DNA from: Chrysomallon squamiferum | Lineage: Eukaryota > Mollusca > Gastropoda > Neomphalida > Peltospiridae | DNA: 64,000 nucleotides | Reading direction: 5' to 3' | Assembly (NCBI GenBank): GCA_012295275.1 | Contig: CM022671.1 | Location: forward strand, 27,553,822 to 27,617,821 | Shown: one piece after another, positions 13,881 through 26,331 of the stretch | Layout of the letters: every line of letters starts with the position of its first letter | How positions within the stretch are numbered: the first letter of the stretch is position 1 | Made by a program: the position numbers and the translations under genes | The notes under the pieces: model-generated | Seen by the model: only the letters and a program-made list of their open reading frames with translations | Databases searched by the model: none | Told to the model about the DNA's origin: nothing

Positions 13881-16020
13881 TTTATTATTTATCATTTATT
13901 ATTTATTTTTTATTTTATTTTTTATTTTTTTGGTTATCAATACATAATTCAACAGTAAATTATGTATATATAAAAATTTTCATTATTTCAAGCATCGACT
14001 TTTTAACATTTTAAGAATATAATTTTCTGGATTTATCGAGGCCGTTGACATGTTTTTATTAAAATTGCCTCATTATAAACAACAACATTTTGGTTCTCTG
14101 TTTCTTACTGTAATGTGTGTTAAGATGAGATGTTTTGTGTCTGTGACAGAGTCAGAAGTCAGTGCCTGTATCACAGATCTGTGCAGTGGAAAAGGTAGAC
14201 TACAGCGCCTTCAACAAGTTAAACATGGGTCAGATCCTCATTCGAAACCCCGATGATGGAATTGACGTCTTGTACTTTCAAGCAAAGGTATAATGTCAGT
14301 TACATCTCAGTGAAAAGTTAATTTATCATCTAGTATAGAAATTTAGATACAGTTAATATAGAAATTAGTTTTGTGTTACTGCTGCTGTTGTTAGAAATAA
14401 TGTGATTATTATATTTTTATGTTTCCTTATATGTAAATTGAAATTAAATCATGAATTTAATGTGTTTATGTATATATGGGTGTGTGGTGAATGTACATGT
14501 ATCTATACATATGTATGTATGTGTGTATGTATGTGTCCATGTCTGTATATTTATGACTTAAGTTTGTTAATAAATTATGCTATCCAAAAATAAAACATAT
14601 TAGTTGTTTGCATGTGTGTATGTGTTTCTGTTTTTACGTGCAGTGTATTCAGTAACTAACATGTTGCATTGCTAGTGTGTTGTTTTGTTTCAGGATGTCA
14701 ATGAGCTGACATTCTGGATGTCTGCTATCAGAAAGACGTGTCAGTACAATCCCTGCAGAGTGGACACATATCACCCAGGAGTCTACAAAGGAGACAAGTG
14801 GACCTGCTGTCAGAAACCTCCAGCAACAAGTACAATTTGTTGTTTTTTTCACTCAAGTTTTATTTTGTCACATTCTAATATCTACATTAAAATAAATTTC
14901 ATTGTCATACTTGTAATTTAGATGACAGGAAACAATAATATAACGTGCTGGTATTTTTTTAAACAAATATCCAATCAGGTTTTTTTTTGGTTTTTTTTAT
15001 AAATTTATTTCAGCACCTGGCTGCAGTCAGACATTTCATGGCGTCATGCTTGGTGACTGGCAGGATCCTCTCGACCCACAAGTTGAAACTCAGATTATTT
15101 ACTCTCAGCTGCTGCATGGAAAACACAGCCTCAAGTGAGTCCAGTTTCAGAGTCATGTTGTTTAACACAGAGCAAGAAATACCCCGTTTTGATAAAAACT
15201 TTGAAAACAAAATATAAGTCATTAAATAATAATTCTTGTACATTATCAGAAAATTCTATGTGGGTGATCAAAATATCTTCATAATCAATATATATATATA
15301 GAATTTTATATTTTATATATATATATATATATAGAATTTTTTTATTATTAGAGAGTTTTATGTGAGTGATGAAAATTTCTTTACAAACAAACATACACAT
15401 GCACATACAGACATGCACTCACACACTCACACACACAGAAACATAAACATACACACACCCCATTATTTAAATTGTAGCAAAAACTTTGGCAACTTATATT
15501 TATTTACTGTTTTATTGATCTGGTTAGTATTAAGATTGTTGTTATGGATTTCAAACAGTATTTGAAGCTGATGCACAGTAGCCATCTATACCTAGTTTAC
15601 ATGACTGTAGAGTCAGTCTATATTTATTTATTTATTCTGATTAACTATCAGCCTTAAATGAAAATTTATATTATGAAATTAGCCTGGAGAGGGATTCATT
15701 TTTATTTTATTTTATTTTATTGTTTATATATATATATATATATTAGTGTTTTTTGGTTTCTATTTTTCATTGTATATTTTTTCACTTTCTTTCTGTCCCT
15801 TTATTTAAAAATTGTTTAATGTGAATCTGTAATAATAATAAATAAATGAAATGACAAACTATTTTATCAATGTTACAGAAAACAGCAGATGGATTTAGAA
15901 CTGCAGCTCAGTGAACATGGCTCTGATGATTTCAAAAATAAGAAGTTAGCCGATGTCTCTAAAATTCTGGATGTCATTGAACAGCTAGAAATGTCCCATG
16001 AATCCTACAAGGAAGCCTGA
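3865..16020 (+). CDS. RASAL1: RASAL1/RASA4-type Ras GTPase-activating protein (C2-C2-RasGAP-PH-Btk)
   Basis: Twenty exons join in phase to 795 codons: 3865-3932, 4274-4330, 5571-5684, 5804-5871, 6355-6487, 6804-6885, 7218-7352, 7654-7754, 8129-8243, 8726-8879, 9457-9521, 10466-10575, 11263-11452, 11807-11944, 12621-12759, 13186-13367, 14150-14287, 14694-14829, 15014-15134, 15879-16020. Vertebrate RASAL1 and RASA4 are about 800 aa. Tandem C2 domains occupy about residues 5-240, with the loop aspartates of the AKDLNGKSDPYC type at 22 and 28. The RasGAP domain (about 300-530) has the arginine finger in LFRGNS (R350) and the FLFLRFFAPA helix (474-483). The PH domain starts near 574, followed by a Btk zinc motif with H690, C701, C702 and C712. 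The family binds membranes in a Ca2+-dependent way and inactivates Ras/Rap. The start was chosen because an in-frame stop lies 36 bp upstream and the first exon gives the expected first C2 strand. RASAL1 and RASA4 are vertebrate paralogues, so this is probably their single invertebrate co-orthologue. Confidence 0.93.
4186..4226. repeat. (TAA)n tract in RasGAP intron 1
   Basis: Trinucleotide AAT/TAA repeat about 45 bp upstream of the exon 2 acceptor. It is typical of the intronic simple repeats throughout this window. Confidence 0.85.
6707..6745. repeat. (GT)n microsatellite in a RasGAP intron
   Basis: GT dinucleotide tract about 60 bp upstream of the acceptor of the exon at 6804. Confidence 0.9.
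7805..7874. repeat. Hexanucleotide (GAGAAT)n-(AGTGAT)n repeat
   Basis: About four GAGAAT units grade into about eight AGTGAT units, within the intron after the exon ending at 7754. The open frame through it (Ser-Asp repeats) is not continuous with the protein, because the donor at 7755 ends the exon. Confidence 0.9.
9770..9885. repeat. (ATT)n-(TTTTTA)n compound repeat
   Basis: A TTA/ATT trinucleotide tract grades into a TTTTTA hexanucleotide tract in the intron between the exons at 9457-9521 and 10466-10575. Confidence 0.9.
10139..10201. repeat. (CT)n microsatellite, intronic
   Basis: CT tract of about 63 bp in the same intron as the preceding compound repeat. ATT-rich sequence follows at 10320-10450. 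Confidence 0.95.
13722..13780. repeat. (AT)n microsatellite, intronic
   Basis: A long AT dinucleotide tract in the intron between the PH-domain exons ending at 13367 and starting at 14150, followed by a short GT tract. Confidence 0.9.
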
Positions 16021-16277
16021 AAGGATTAAAAGACTCACAGGATGAGAATAATCCTGTGAGCACAAACTGGAGTAAATCTTTTTAGAACAGTGTGTATAAA
16101 CAGTGTATATCATTTTTATAGTTCTTGTGGTGGTATTTTTAAAAATATATATTATTGTTAATGTTCTTATTATTCTAATTATTTGTATTATTAATTTTAT
16201 CATCATCGCCATTATTTTTCTTCATCATCATTATCTTTGTTATTATTGTGTTATTTTTATTATTGTTTATTGTTGTT

Positions 16278-16278
16278 G

Positions 16279-16335
<57 letters not shown>
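16278..16335. repeat. (ATT)n microsatellite in the RasGAP 3' UTR/flank
   Basis: ATT trinucleotide tract of about 55 bp, about 260 bp downstream of the RasGAP stop codon. Confidence 0.9.
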
Positions 16336-16336
<1 letters not shown>

Positions 16337-16765
16337 AATAGACCATAAACTCATCAAAAAGGAAGAAAAAAATGGAAGTCACAACAAACAGCCTGACTAT
16401 GCAACATTTTTACATTTACTACTTTGTTAAGACTTTTGGAGTGCCATAACTTTTTTTAACTTTTTTTTATGTACGTTGTTTTATATTTAATTTTGCTTAA
16501 GTTTTAAAAACATTGCTGATTTGCCTGTTGTTTTGTTACTAACAATTACTTGTATCATGTTTAACAATTACTTTGTGTATTTTTGATGATATTATTTGTT
16601 ACTTTTGTTGATTATTACAGTTATTTAGTATAATTTTTTTTATATATAAAGGTTTTTTGTTACTGTTTATTTCATTTTTATGGAATTTTGTTTGGGCGCT
16701 TCCAAAATTATGCCACAGTTTCATTGGCAGAATGATTCATTTGCATTACCTCAGAAACTATAGCA

Positions 16766-16771
16766 AATAAA
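16766..16771 (+). terminator. Candidate polyadenylation signal of the RasGAP gene
   Basis: AATAAA hexamer about 745 bp after the RasGAP stop codon. AT-rich DNA gives many chance hexamers, so the true cleavage site needs transcript data. Confidence 0.35.
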
Positions 16772-17765
16772 AATCCGGGGAATGTGTTCTTAATTCTTGC
16801 ATATGTCGAATTTTGTTAAATGTATGCATTTGATTATCCAATTTAAAACTACTTTAATTGTGTTCATGTTTTCTGTTTATAGAATCATGTGTTCTGATTT
16901 CATAAATTACATTAATATAAATAAAATATTTATTTTGTTGAGTAAAAGATCTTTTGAAAGAAAGAAAGAGAAAAAGAAAAAGCTATTTTGTTAACATTTG
17001 TTTTTAATAATTTTAGCTTAAAGGTAAATATTTAATTTAATTCTTAAAAAGAAGGTATCCATTTCGATTAAAATGTAAATAATTTGTTTTTTATCTTATT
17101 TACAAGTTTTTGATAATAAGTTAATGTCAAATGTTTAATTATTAAAAATCAAAAAAACTAAATTACCAAAGTAAATTTTTCCTGTTGCTGTTGTAGTTCC
17201 TTTTTCTCTTCTTCGTTGTCTTCTTTTTTCTTCCTTTTCTTCCTTTTCAGCTTCACCCTCCTTTTCAGTTTTATTCTATTCCTTTTCCACATTATTTTTT
17301 AAATTTATTAATATTTTTAGTTTTACCTTCATCATCTTTAATTTGAAAGATATTGTACTATTTTTAAAAATTAATTTACTTCGACTTTGTTGTTCCTACT
17401 GAAAAAAGTTCACTTTCAGATTGTTTAATGATAATACTTTTAATACAATGTTGTTGTTGTTGTTGTTGTTGTTGTAGATGTGTATTCTTTTTATGAACAC
17501 AAAACTCTTTGTGCCATATGCTTGTCATTTGATTCAAATGGTGTGAATTTTTATTTAGATTGTTGGTTATGTTTTCAGTTTTACCTTTGTTAACGTTTCA
17601 AAATGTCTCAATATTTAAAAAAAGAAAAATGATTAAACTTTATAGTTTAATTATCTGATTTCTGATTGATGTGTTTATAAAGCTTTTTATTTTATTTTTA
17701 TTTTTTATTTTTCTTCACAACTAAATTTATAATGAATTAAGTTATTTATTTATTTCTTCTTCAGT

Positions 17766-17800
17766 TATGTATGTATGTATGTATGTATGTATGTATGTAC
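17766..17800. repeat. (GTAT)n microsatellite
   Basis: About eight GTAT units followed by a short CA tract, in the gene-free convergent flank. Confidence 0.9.
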
Positions 17801-19619
17801 ACACACACAATTATGAGATTATAAATATAAAATGTGTTTATATTTCAAAACTAATTTCATTATTGTATTTACAGTATTTTGTAATTAGAGTTTCTAATTA
17901 CTATAGATCTGAAACAAAACATTTTTATTTCCAAATACAATTATTTATTTTCACTGATATCACCAGTTTATATAAATTATTCCAGTATGTAGCACATTGT
18001 GGCCATTTTACTTCTCTACCTGATAAATGACACAGGTGTATATTCTAAGACATAAAATTCTTTCTCTCATATATATATATTAATACTTAAGTAGTTAATA
18101 AAAGTATGTGAATATAACGAAGTTAATTGTCTCAGTGACGAATGTAAATTGTATCAGTGTTTTGTGTATGCATGACAGGGGTTTCTCTAAGGAAGCAAAA
18201 TGGCTGATTGTTCATTTTCTTTCTTGGAAAAACAAACAATTGGCTACATCTTGAATGTTTTATCCTTTTTCTTTAACAAAATTTCAATCTTTTATTGCAT
18301 TATTTCAGTGCATATTTTGATATAGAATGTACCTAATAGTTATATTTAGGAATGCAATATTATATCTGTTCACTTTAACAAGAACTTTTCATAATTTGAT
18401 ATAAATTATAATATATAATTTGATACAAATATAATTTGTCTGATAATTTAATGTGTTATTCGTCATATGTTTTTATTTCAAATTTTTATATTCCTGTCTT
18501 GAAATCAGTGGAAAAGTACCAAAATGTTAAATTTTAAACATTTTAGTTAATAATAGTTTCTTAATAATTATAACAATAATAATAATAATACTCCATATTA
18601 ATAGTTATTTTCATTATTTTTTTCATAGTAAAAGCTACACCAGTTGTCCTTAATGCATGACAAAACTTTTCATTGTTTTATAAAAAAATTATTGAATGTG
18701 TATAAATTAAATTCACAATTTAGCCAACTTTATTTTTTTTAGGCTATTACATATCTTTTCATTGAATATTAATTTTACCTGGATATATGCTTCTATATTA
18801 GTGAAAAATAATTATGACAAAGAAATATTTTTCTTGTGTTCAATTCACATTTTTATTAAGCAATAAAACAAAGATTTACTGGAAACAATTACTCATTAAG
18901 AGTAACAGTTTAAAATCTTCAGGGTAATCTTTTGTTAATTAATGCTTTATTTAATCTGTATTTGTAATGTAGATCTACTTTAGTTTGGTTTTATTATTTT
19001 GCTTAAGAGATGGGTTAAAATGTAATAACCTTAATAAGAAACATGGTCTCTCTCTCTATGTATTCATTATTTGAAGTGTTACAGGTATTTTTAATTCTGT
19101 TTTTTATTTTATTTTGATTTAATTAATTAATTTTATTTTATTTTTTTGATATTATTATTTTTGTTTCTATTTATTTTATATATTTTTTTTACAGTCTGTT
19201 GTGTATAAATTCGACTTATTAAATGTAACAAAGCAATATATTATCCATTAAGTAATTAATATTAATCAGTGGCTAATACTTTAAGCCAGGGTTAATCAGT
19301 TTTAATTTCACTTGACAATGTTTTGGCAGCTATTTCAACATTCTGGTGTGTTTCTTTTCTTGGAGCACATTTTCTCAATTTATATTTTATTATTTCATTC
19401 AGTATTGTGATAGAAAATTTTAAGCATATATCACATTCATACAATAAGAAATATCTGATTTAGTGGTTAGATTTCCCTGCTGATTCTGTTATAATTTGCT
19501 GGTTACCACTGCTTTGTGCAATATATTGTTGTGAAGGTTGTTCTGTTTCTGTGTGTAATATTCTTTGTCATCCCATTTCTTGTAATGACATGTTGCCATA
19601 TATTTTTAATTTCTTCTTC

Positions 19620-20200
19620 TTCTTTTTTATACCCATCATCTTTTATCAACATGTCCCCATTCCTCTTTTAACCAGTGTCAGCTTGTCTCCCTTTTATCAC
19701 CTCTTTACCTAGTGTGTTTTACCAGCATGTCACTCTATTTCTCTTTTACAACCATATTTCTTTGTCTGTTTTACCAGTATGACACTGTATTTCTCTTTTA
19801 CCAGCATATCTTTTTGTCTGTTTTACCAATATGTTGCAATATTTCTCTTTTACCAGCATATCTCTTTGTCTATTTTACCAAATTGCACTATTTCTGTTTT
19901 ACCAGTATATCTCCTTGTCTGTTTTACCAACATGTCATCATATCTCTCTTTTACAGTGTCATTTTGTTTCTATTTTACCAACATATCACCATGTTTCTCC
20001 TTTACCAGTGTGACCTTATCTTTTTACCAACATATCAACTGATTTCTCTTTTACCAACATGTCCCTATATCTCTTTTTTCTTTACGAGCTTGACACTATG
20101 TTTTTCTTTTACCATCATCAGTTTTGGGCTCAGTTTTAGCAACATTTTATCATGTCTCTTTTTTACCATTGTCACCTTGTCTTTCTTCTACTACCTTGAT
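19620..20200. repeat. Degenerate pyrimidine-rich minisatellite with TTTTACCA core
   Basis: Some fifteen to eighteen units of roughly 30-36 bp repeat across this stretch. Each contains a TCTTTTACCA or TGTTTTACCA core followed by a CATGTC/CATATC-type segment. The pyrimidine strand is the plus strand. A 173-codon plus-strand frame runs through it and reads as aromatic-rich repeats (FTSIS, LFYQ). I attribute that frame to the repeat and not to a protein, because all three frames are partly open and no start context or splice structure supports it. Confidence 0.75.
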
Positions 20201-23200
20201 CTCTTGACTTTTCTTTCCTTTTGGATCTCATGATTATTCCTTATTGTTTTATTTTCTATTTTTAATCTTGCTTTTATTTGGTGGATGTACCTTTTTGCAG
20301 CTTTAGATTATATTATAGTAAACAACTTTTATCTTTTCTGGTGTTTTTGTGGTTTGCATTTTAACTTTGTGGCTGTTATTTTTGTAGAATATTTTCAGTT
20401 ATTTTTTTAAACTGCTTTTGATTACCTGACAAGATTATTTTGTACAATATTTTGTATACCATTATAAATAATTCTGTATGTTGGTCAGAGTGTCCCTTTT
20501 TATTTTCCAGAAATGTTTCTTGATTACTGTTGATATACAACAACGAAAGCTTTAAGTTTTTTGCAAAACAGAATCTTTACCCTTGTGAAATTATGTTACA
20601 TGATGTTGACTATGCATTGATCTGAACTCATATGTAAGAAACATTGTTGAAAATGTACAAGTTAGTTTTAAAATATTTATCTGACAACATTTCTATGCAT
20701 TATATTGATTCAGAACTCATCCTTTTTGTAATTGCTTTTGTATTTAGGAAAAAATGAAAAGAAAGAGATTTTTACCTACACATATATTTTTAAATAATCT
20801 TGTACTGAAAAAATTGGGAATGGCAAATGTTTTCTAGTTGAGTTTCCAGCAAGAATTGCAAAAAGCTGTTAAATATTTGAGTGTTTTGTTATTTAAAGAA
20901 ACAAAAGATATATATTCTGTATATTTTTTAAAAACTTTTAATTTTTTTGATCATGTAAAAGTGTTTTCAGTTGCCATTTTAATTTTCTAATTGTTGTATT
21001 AGAAATTTTTGTTTTGTAATCTTTTTTTTTGTTTTTTTTTCTTTTAAAATGTTGTAGTAGCTTTATAACTAAATGTTTTTTGCATTAAAGTGATTATCTT
21101 AAAAAACTAAATTTGTTTATCTTTTTTTTCAAATACTCTTTGAGTTTAGAGTTATTATCTAAACAGCAATATGAGTGAGCTATAGCTCAGTTTAGTTTTC
21201 CTACACGTGAGGTGTGTATAAAATATTTTTTATGCCAATTGATAAGAGTAGTGTGTTGCTTTATTTTAATTATTTATTCATTTGTTCATTATGAATTAAT
21301 TTATGTATATTTGAAATAAGTTTTAGGTCATAATGCAATAAGCACCAAATGTTTATGGTTTCAGATCAAAAATCAGTATACAGTATTTACTCTTTATATA
21401 ATAAGACACTCCACCATAAAAATAAATAAATATATAAATAAAATACATATAATGATATATAAATAAAATTTTAAAAAGGTATAAACACCAATGCAGGTCT
21501 AGGTGATCACCATAAAAAAATTAAAATACTGTGTCAAAATATACATATATCACAGGTGAATACAATATTTAAATACCAAGTTTCAGTACTGATATTATTT
21601 TGATTATTTTTTTTTTTGTACCTTAACTCAATATAAATTGTTGCACTGTGCCTTATTCATGGCTCCAAACACCCTAATTCTACCAACATTGTAGAGGTTG
21701 TAAAAGAAACTACATTACTGCTTATAAGTCAGCTGCACTGTTTTATTTTAGAAATAGAAATAACACATAAATAGGAAGATTACACTTTTATCTCATATAA
21801 ACATTTCTGTAAAAATTAATGTAGATACTTTATTTTTATGTTATCTACTATTATAACCAATTTTTAAAAAAAAAAAATTTTTAAAGGTACTAAATAATTT
21901 TAAAGGTATGAAAGAAGATAGAAAAAATATAACAAAAGAAAAGGTATTATTAGTTTTAATTTTTTATTAACAATACAAAAATCACACAACAGTATTCCAT
22001 TTAGAAAAAAGTAAGAAAACTTTTTAAAATTTAATATTAAACATTGTTCGTGTAAGGAACATCTTCATCATGAAATAACACTGTGGCCTGATTTGAAAAA
22101 CTTTGTAAAGAAAGAATATTACAAAAATAAAAACATTGAAATACTTTAAAATACAACATCTGTCATTTTCAACCCTTTTTGTTGTAATGGTGAATAAAAA
22201 TAATCATGTAAAAATGCAGATATATATATCACTTGATCATTTTGACTAAAACAAAACTTTAAAAATATATTAAAAAATAACTTTTTGTAATAACAAGAGA
22301 TACACAACATTAGATAATGCTGTAAGAGTATTTCAGACTTTTATATTCATTGGCCTTGGAATCCTAAATATATTTTTTTTTAATCCAAAAAAGCCATTTT
22401 ATATAAAACCATATATATAGATTTTTTTTTAATTATTATTATTAAAAACAAAATAAATAAACATATTTGTTAATTTGGTTTTTAAAAGCCAGTTCACAGT
22501 GATTTGCACACTTTCCTAGAATTAATGAATATCAAATGACAATGTTTTTAAGTTAGTTATTTGTTACATTTAAGCAGATGTGAACAAAGGTACCATTTTC
22601 TGAAGGTGTAGGGCAATTATCATAGCAAAGTAAATAATAAATAAATTACAAATGAAAAAGAAACAGAAATATAAAATAACAAATCTTTACAGAACATTAA
22701 AATATACAAGTGGCCAAAATAGATTTTTTGGTATTTATATCCTTTCAAGTTAATATTTTATTTGGACAACCAATGCATCATAGAATCATCAGCAACTTCA
22801 AAAATATGGACAAAACAGATGAAAATAAAATAAAAAGTATTATATCCATATATATATATTCCCTAAGATTATTTCATGCTTGTACTTTATTATTAGTAAA
22901 GATTCCCCAAAGATAAAATATTTTGAAATATACTAAATGCATTTAGACCATATGCAATACATATAGTATGTGACTGTGTAAAATGCTGATAAGAAAATTA
23001 TCATTAAAACATACAGACAACAACTAAATCAGAAATCTGTATTCATCTTTTGTTATATATTACGTCACCTTTTTAATCTGATTAATTAACACTATCAGGT
23101 AACAAAGATTAAATTCTTTAAAGCACTAACACTTAAATGTTTTAATAACATCTAAACAAATGAGTTAACTGACATTGTTGTCAAAATCATTATCACTATA

Positions 23201-26200
23201 TATAATTCCTTTTAATTCAATTTGATAGTCTGTTTTTGATACAGATAATAACTTTGTTAAAAAAAATATGAAAACAACAGAGATAAATAATTTTCTTCAT
23301 ATATATATTTTATAACAGCAATGTTTCAGCAGTGTGCATTATGTATCAAGAATAAACTGAATCTTTTTGAAGACATCAGTACAATTTTAAACTTGAACAA
23401 ACCAAAAGAAATAAATTAATAATAATTGAAACAACATTTTGCCATATTTTGTTCACTGGAAGAAATATTATATGTATTTTAAATTTGTTCCATATTTCTT
23501 TGGGTAAAGTTAAAACAAGACATACATTCATGTAAACATGACAATGTATACAAACTGCCTAACACCTCTTATATACTGCCATCAATTTTGTAAGTTGTAG
23601 CTGACCAACTTTTTCTAACAGTTAAGTATGGCAAACTGAGTAAATCAATGTGATACCAATTAAAACTTTTGTTTACAATAAGATGGAAAATATCATCTTC
23701 ACATCCTCATGAATCTAATATTTTATTATTTTATTTAATAAAGAGAGTTTTGCTAAACAAACAAAATATTCTACTGGAAATACGTAATAGTTAGACCATT
23801 TGTTCATGCCATAAAAGGTATGCTTTAACAAAACAAATCAAGAAACTGTTGAACAGTTAAATTTTAACAAACTGATTAACAAACAAAATATATCTAATTC
23901 AGAAGTAAATAAGGTTTTTATTATACCACCAATATATATATATATATATATTTATATGCACATATTTTCAATAAGTGCACATTTAATGCTAACTTTCCAT
24001 TACACATCAAAATAAAACTGTAACATCAGTTGATTATAAAATAAGAATAATTCTAAAATGTTTGTAAAGTCAATTAATTTGGTGGAATGCAGAGAGTTTA
24101 AATATTTATTAATATTTAGTAACTATTTTTAGATTACTTCGATTTCATAATTGCTTTTATGGATTAGTAAAGCTTGACAATTACTATCATAAGCCGGTTT
24201 AGTACCAAAGCTGAAATTACTGTAACAAATCAGTTTGGTAAAACCTTTCTAACAGATAAATTTTGTAATGTTACTGTCAATACATTTAAACAAAATTTAA
24301 ATGCTAAAGAAAAAAAAGTGACACAGACAGGAAAAATGATAAAAATGGGAAAACACATCTCAGCATAATAAAACAAAAATCAACATATTTTTGACAAATT
24401 GTTTTGATAAATTTAAAAAAAGAAAAGAAAGAAAAGCCTGAAATCTATCTGAACTTGTACAATATTAATTAGGGAGAAATATTATACTTTTCTTATTTCA
24501 AGTGAGTGTGGGAAAAAATCAAATTAAAAAATATTTAAAAATAGAGTATTAAAAATATCATCCTTGTAAATTATACAAGAGTTGTGAGATTTTTTGGTGG
24601 TTTTTTTTTTTTTTTAAATTGTATTACTTTTTTGTATGTAAAAAAATACTTTAAAATGTTTAGTATCAATGATGATAAAATATACAAATGAAAAATATGT
24701 CAGGTAATCCAAGAGAAAGGTCAACAATAAAAATACTGTTGTAATACTTAAATGTAACAAAACAAACTCAATTTACTGGGTTGGAACAAAAGCTCACAGT
24801 GTTCTTAATGAAGTTCAAAAACAAATATTTAGATATTTGTACATGGATTTATTCAATCACATGATGCCATTATGTTCAATTTTCAGTATATACATATAAT
24901 TCAGTTACAAGTGAAAAGAAATCATATTCTCAATACCATCTGTTGAAAAATGCTACCAACTTTTCTTCCAATCCAGTAAATTGTTAAAGCCCTAAATTCT
25001 AGTTTATTTTGTTCTTTCGTCTTAGAAAATAAATTTAAGAAAACACTACTAACATGTGTACAGACATTAGCTTTCTGAATGTGCCTACTCATGAAGAAAA
25101 CATACACTATCAAGATTTTATCCAGTTCATTGATTATAAAACCTTCACAATTAAATAACATTATTATATCTTCATAACAGGTGTACCTCCATCAACAAGT
25201 ACACACATATTAATCAAGAAGACAAACACAAATGCCTCTCCACAATAGGTACTTAATTTATACAGAGATCATTCTAAAATGCTTAAAAACGAACAACTAC
25301 AATTAAGAACTGTAAAATAAACTATTAATAAATGATTAATGTTGAAAAATAAATAAAAACTCTGCTGAACACTTAAAAATAGTCCTGTCATGTGAGATGT
25401 CTGACTGGCATACCTGTATCATTAGTTACCAGTAACTACTCCATGTACAATGATAAATACAATTAATTAAAAAGTGTACTCACCTTAATGACACATGAAC
25501 TAATAAATATACATGAAATGAAAATGAATAATTAGCACTAAACAGAAAATGTACATCTAAGTTATTGTCTTAAAAACTATCTTTAGTAATTTTAACATCA
25601 GTTTCTACATGTTTTTTTTTTTTTTTTTTTTTTTTTAAACAGATTAATTGTTTTTAAACTGTTAGTTAGGAGTTCAATAAAATTATATAAAAACCTAGTT
25701 CCAAGTCAACATCATTTTCATCATTTCAATAAATTGTTCAATACCAAATGTGAAATGATCTGGATGCACCCAACATACTGACAAATTAAATTTAATGACA
25801 CCATGCATGAAAAATGTCATGAACTCTGTGTTAAAATAACTTCATCCGACAATGACTTGGATTATTAGTTGCCACTTGAGGATGCACCATTAACTGGAAA
25901 CAAAATGGTTCCTTCAAAGGCGTTTACAGTTTTTCACCAAAAACTGACTGTAGAGAATATATTGTATTAAAAGATAGGAATTTGTTAATTTCATAAATAA
26001 ATATTTATTTCTAAAACTGAAAGATAACTTAAATAAATGCAATACCTACAGACACAAATGAAAAACAGTGCTGATGTGCCAATGAATTCGATGTCTGGAT
26101 TTCAAACTATAAATTGATGATTATTAATTTTATCTAAAGAGGAAATGCTGCAGGAAAATCATTCAGTCTGAAAACAAATAACACTCCAAGGTACACATCA

Positions 26201-26331
26201 GTGTAGATCTGATTTTGGTAAACGTCCATGTCATTTCACATCAACCGTCACATTAAGCAGGTTTCACACAAATTCTGAACACTAGCAATGTGCGTGAAAT
26301 AATGTCAGAATGCTGCGAGAACAAAACAGTT

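Larger units (their letters stand above)
16021..26331. other. Convergent 3' flanks, 10.3 kb without a recognisable gene
   Basis: The region lies between the stop codons of the plus-strand RasGAP gene and the minus-strand phosphatase gene, so it must contain both 3' UTRs. A canonical AATAAA at 16766-16771 is the first strong polyadenylation candidate for the RasGAP gene; others follow. Sequence is very AT-rich with ATT, GTAT and AT tracts. I found no exon with codon structure or family similarity on either strand. The open frames at 19712-20233, 24174-24368 and 24922-25161 look like chance or repeat-driven frames. Confidence 0.6.

Noticed and set aside
13625-13947. Tyr-Ile repeat frames on both strands
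   Set aside because: They are AT-dinucleotide microsatellite read-throughs.
19712-20233. 173-codon plus-strand open frame as a gene
   Set aside because: It follows the minisatellite units and several frames are open; no family similarity or splice context.
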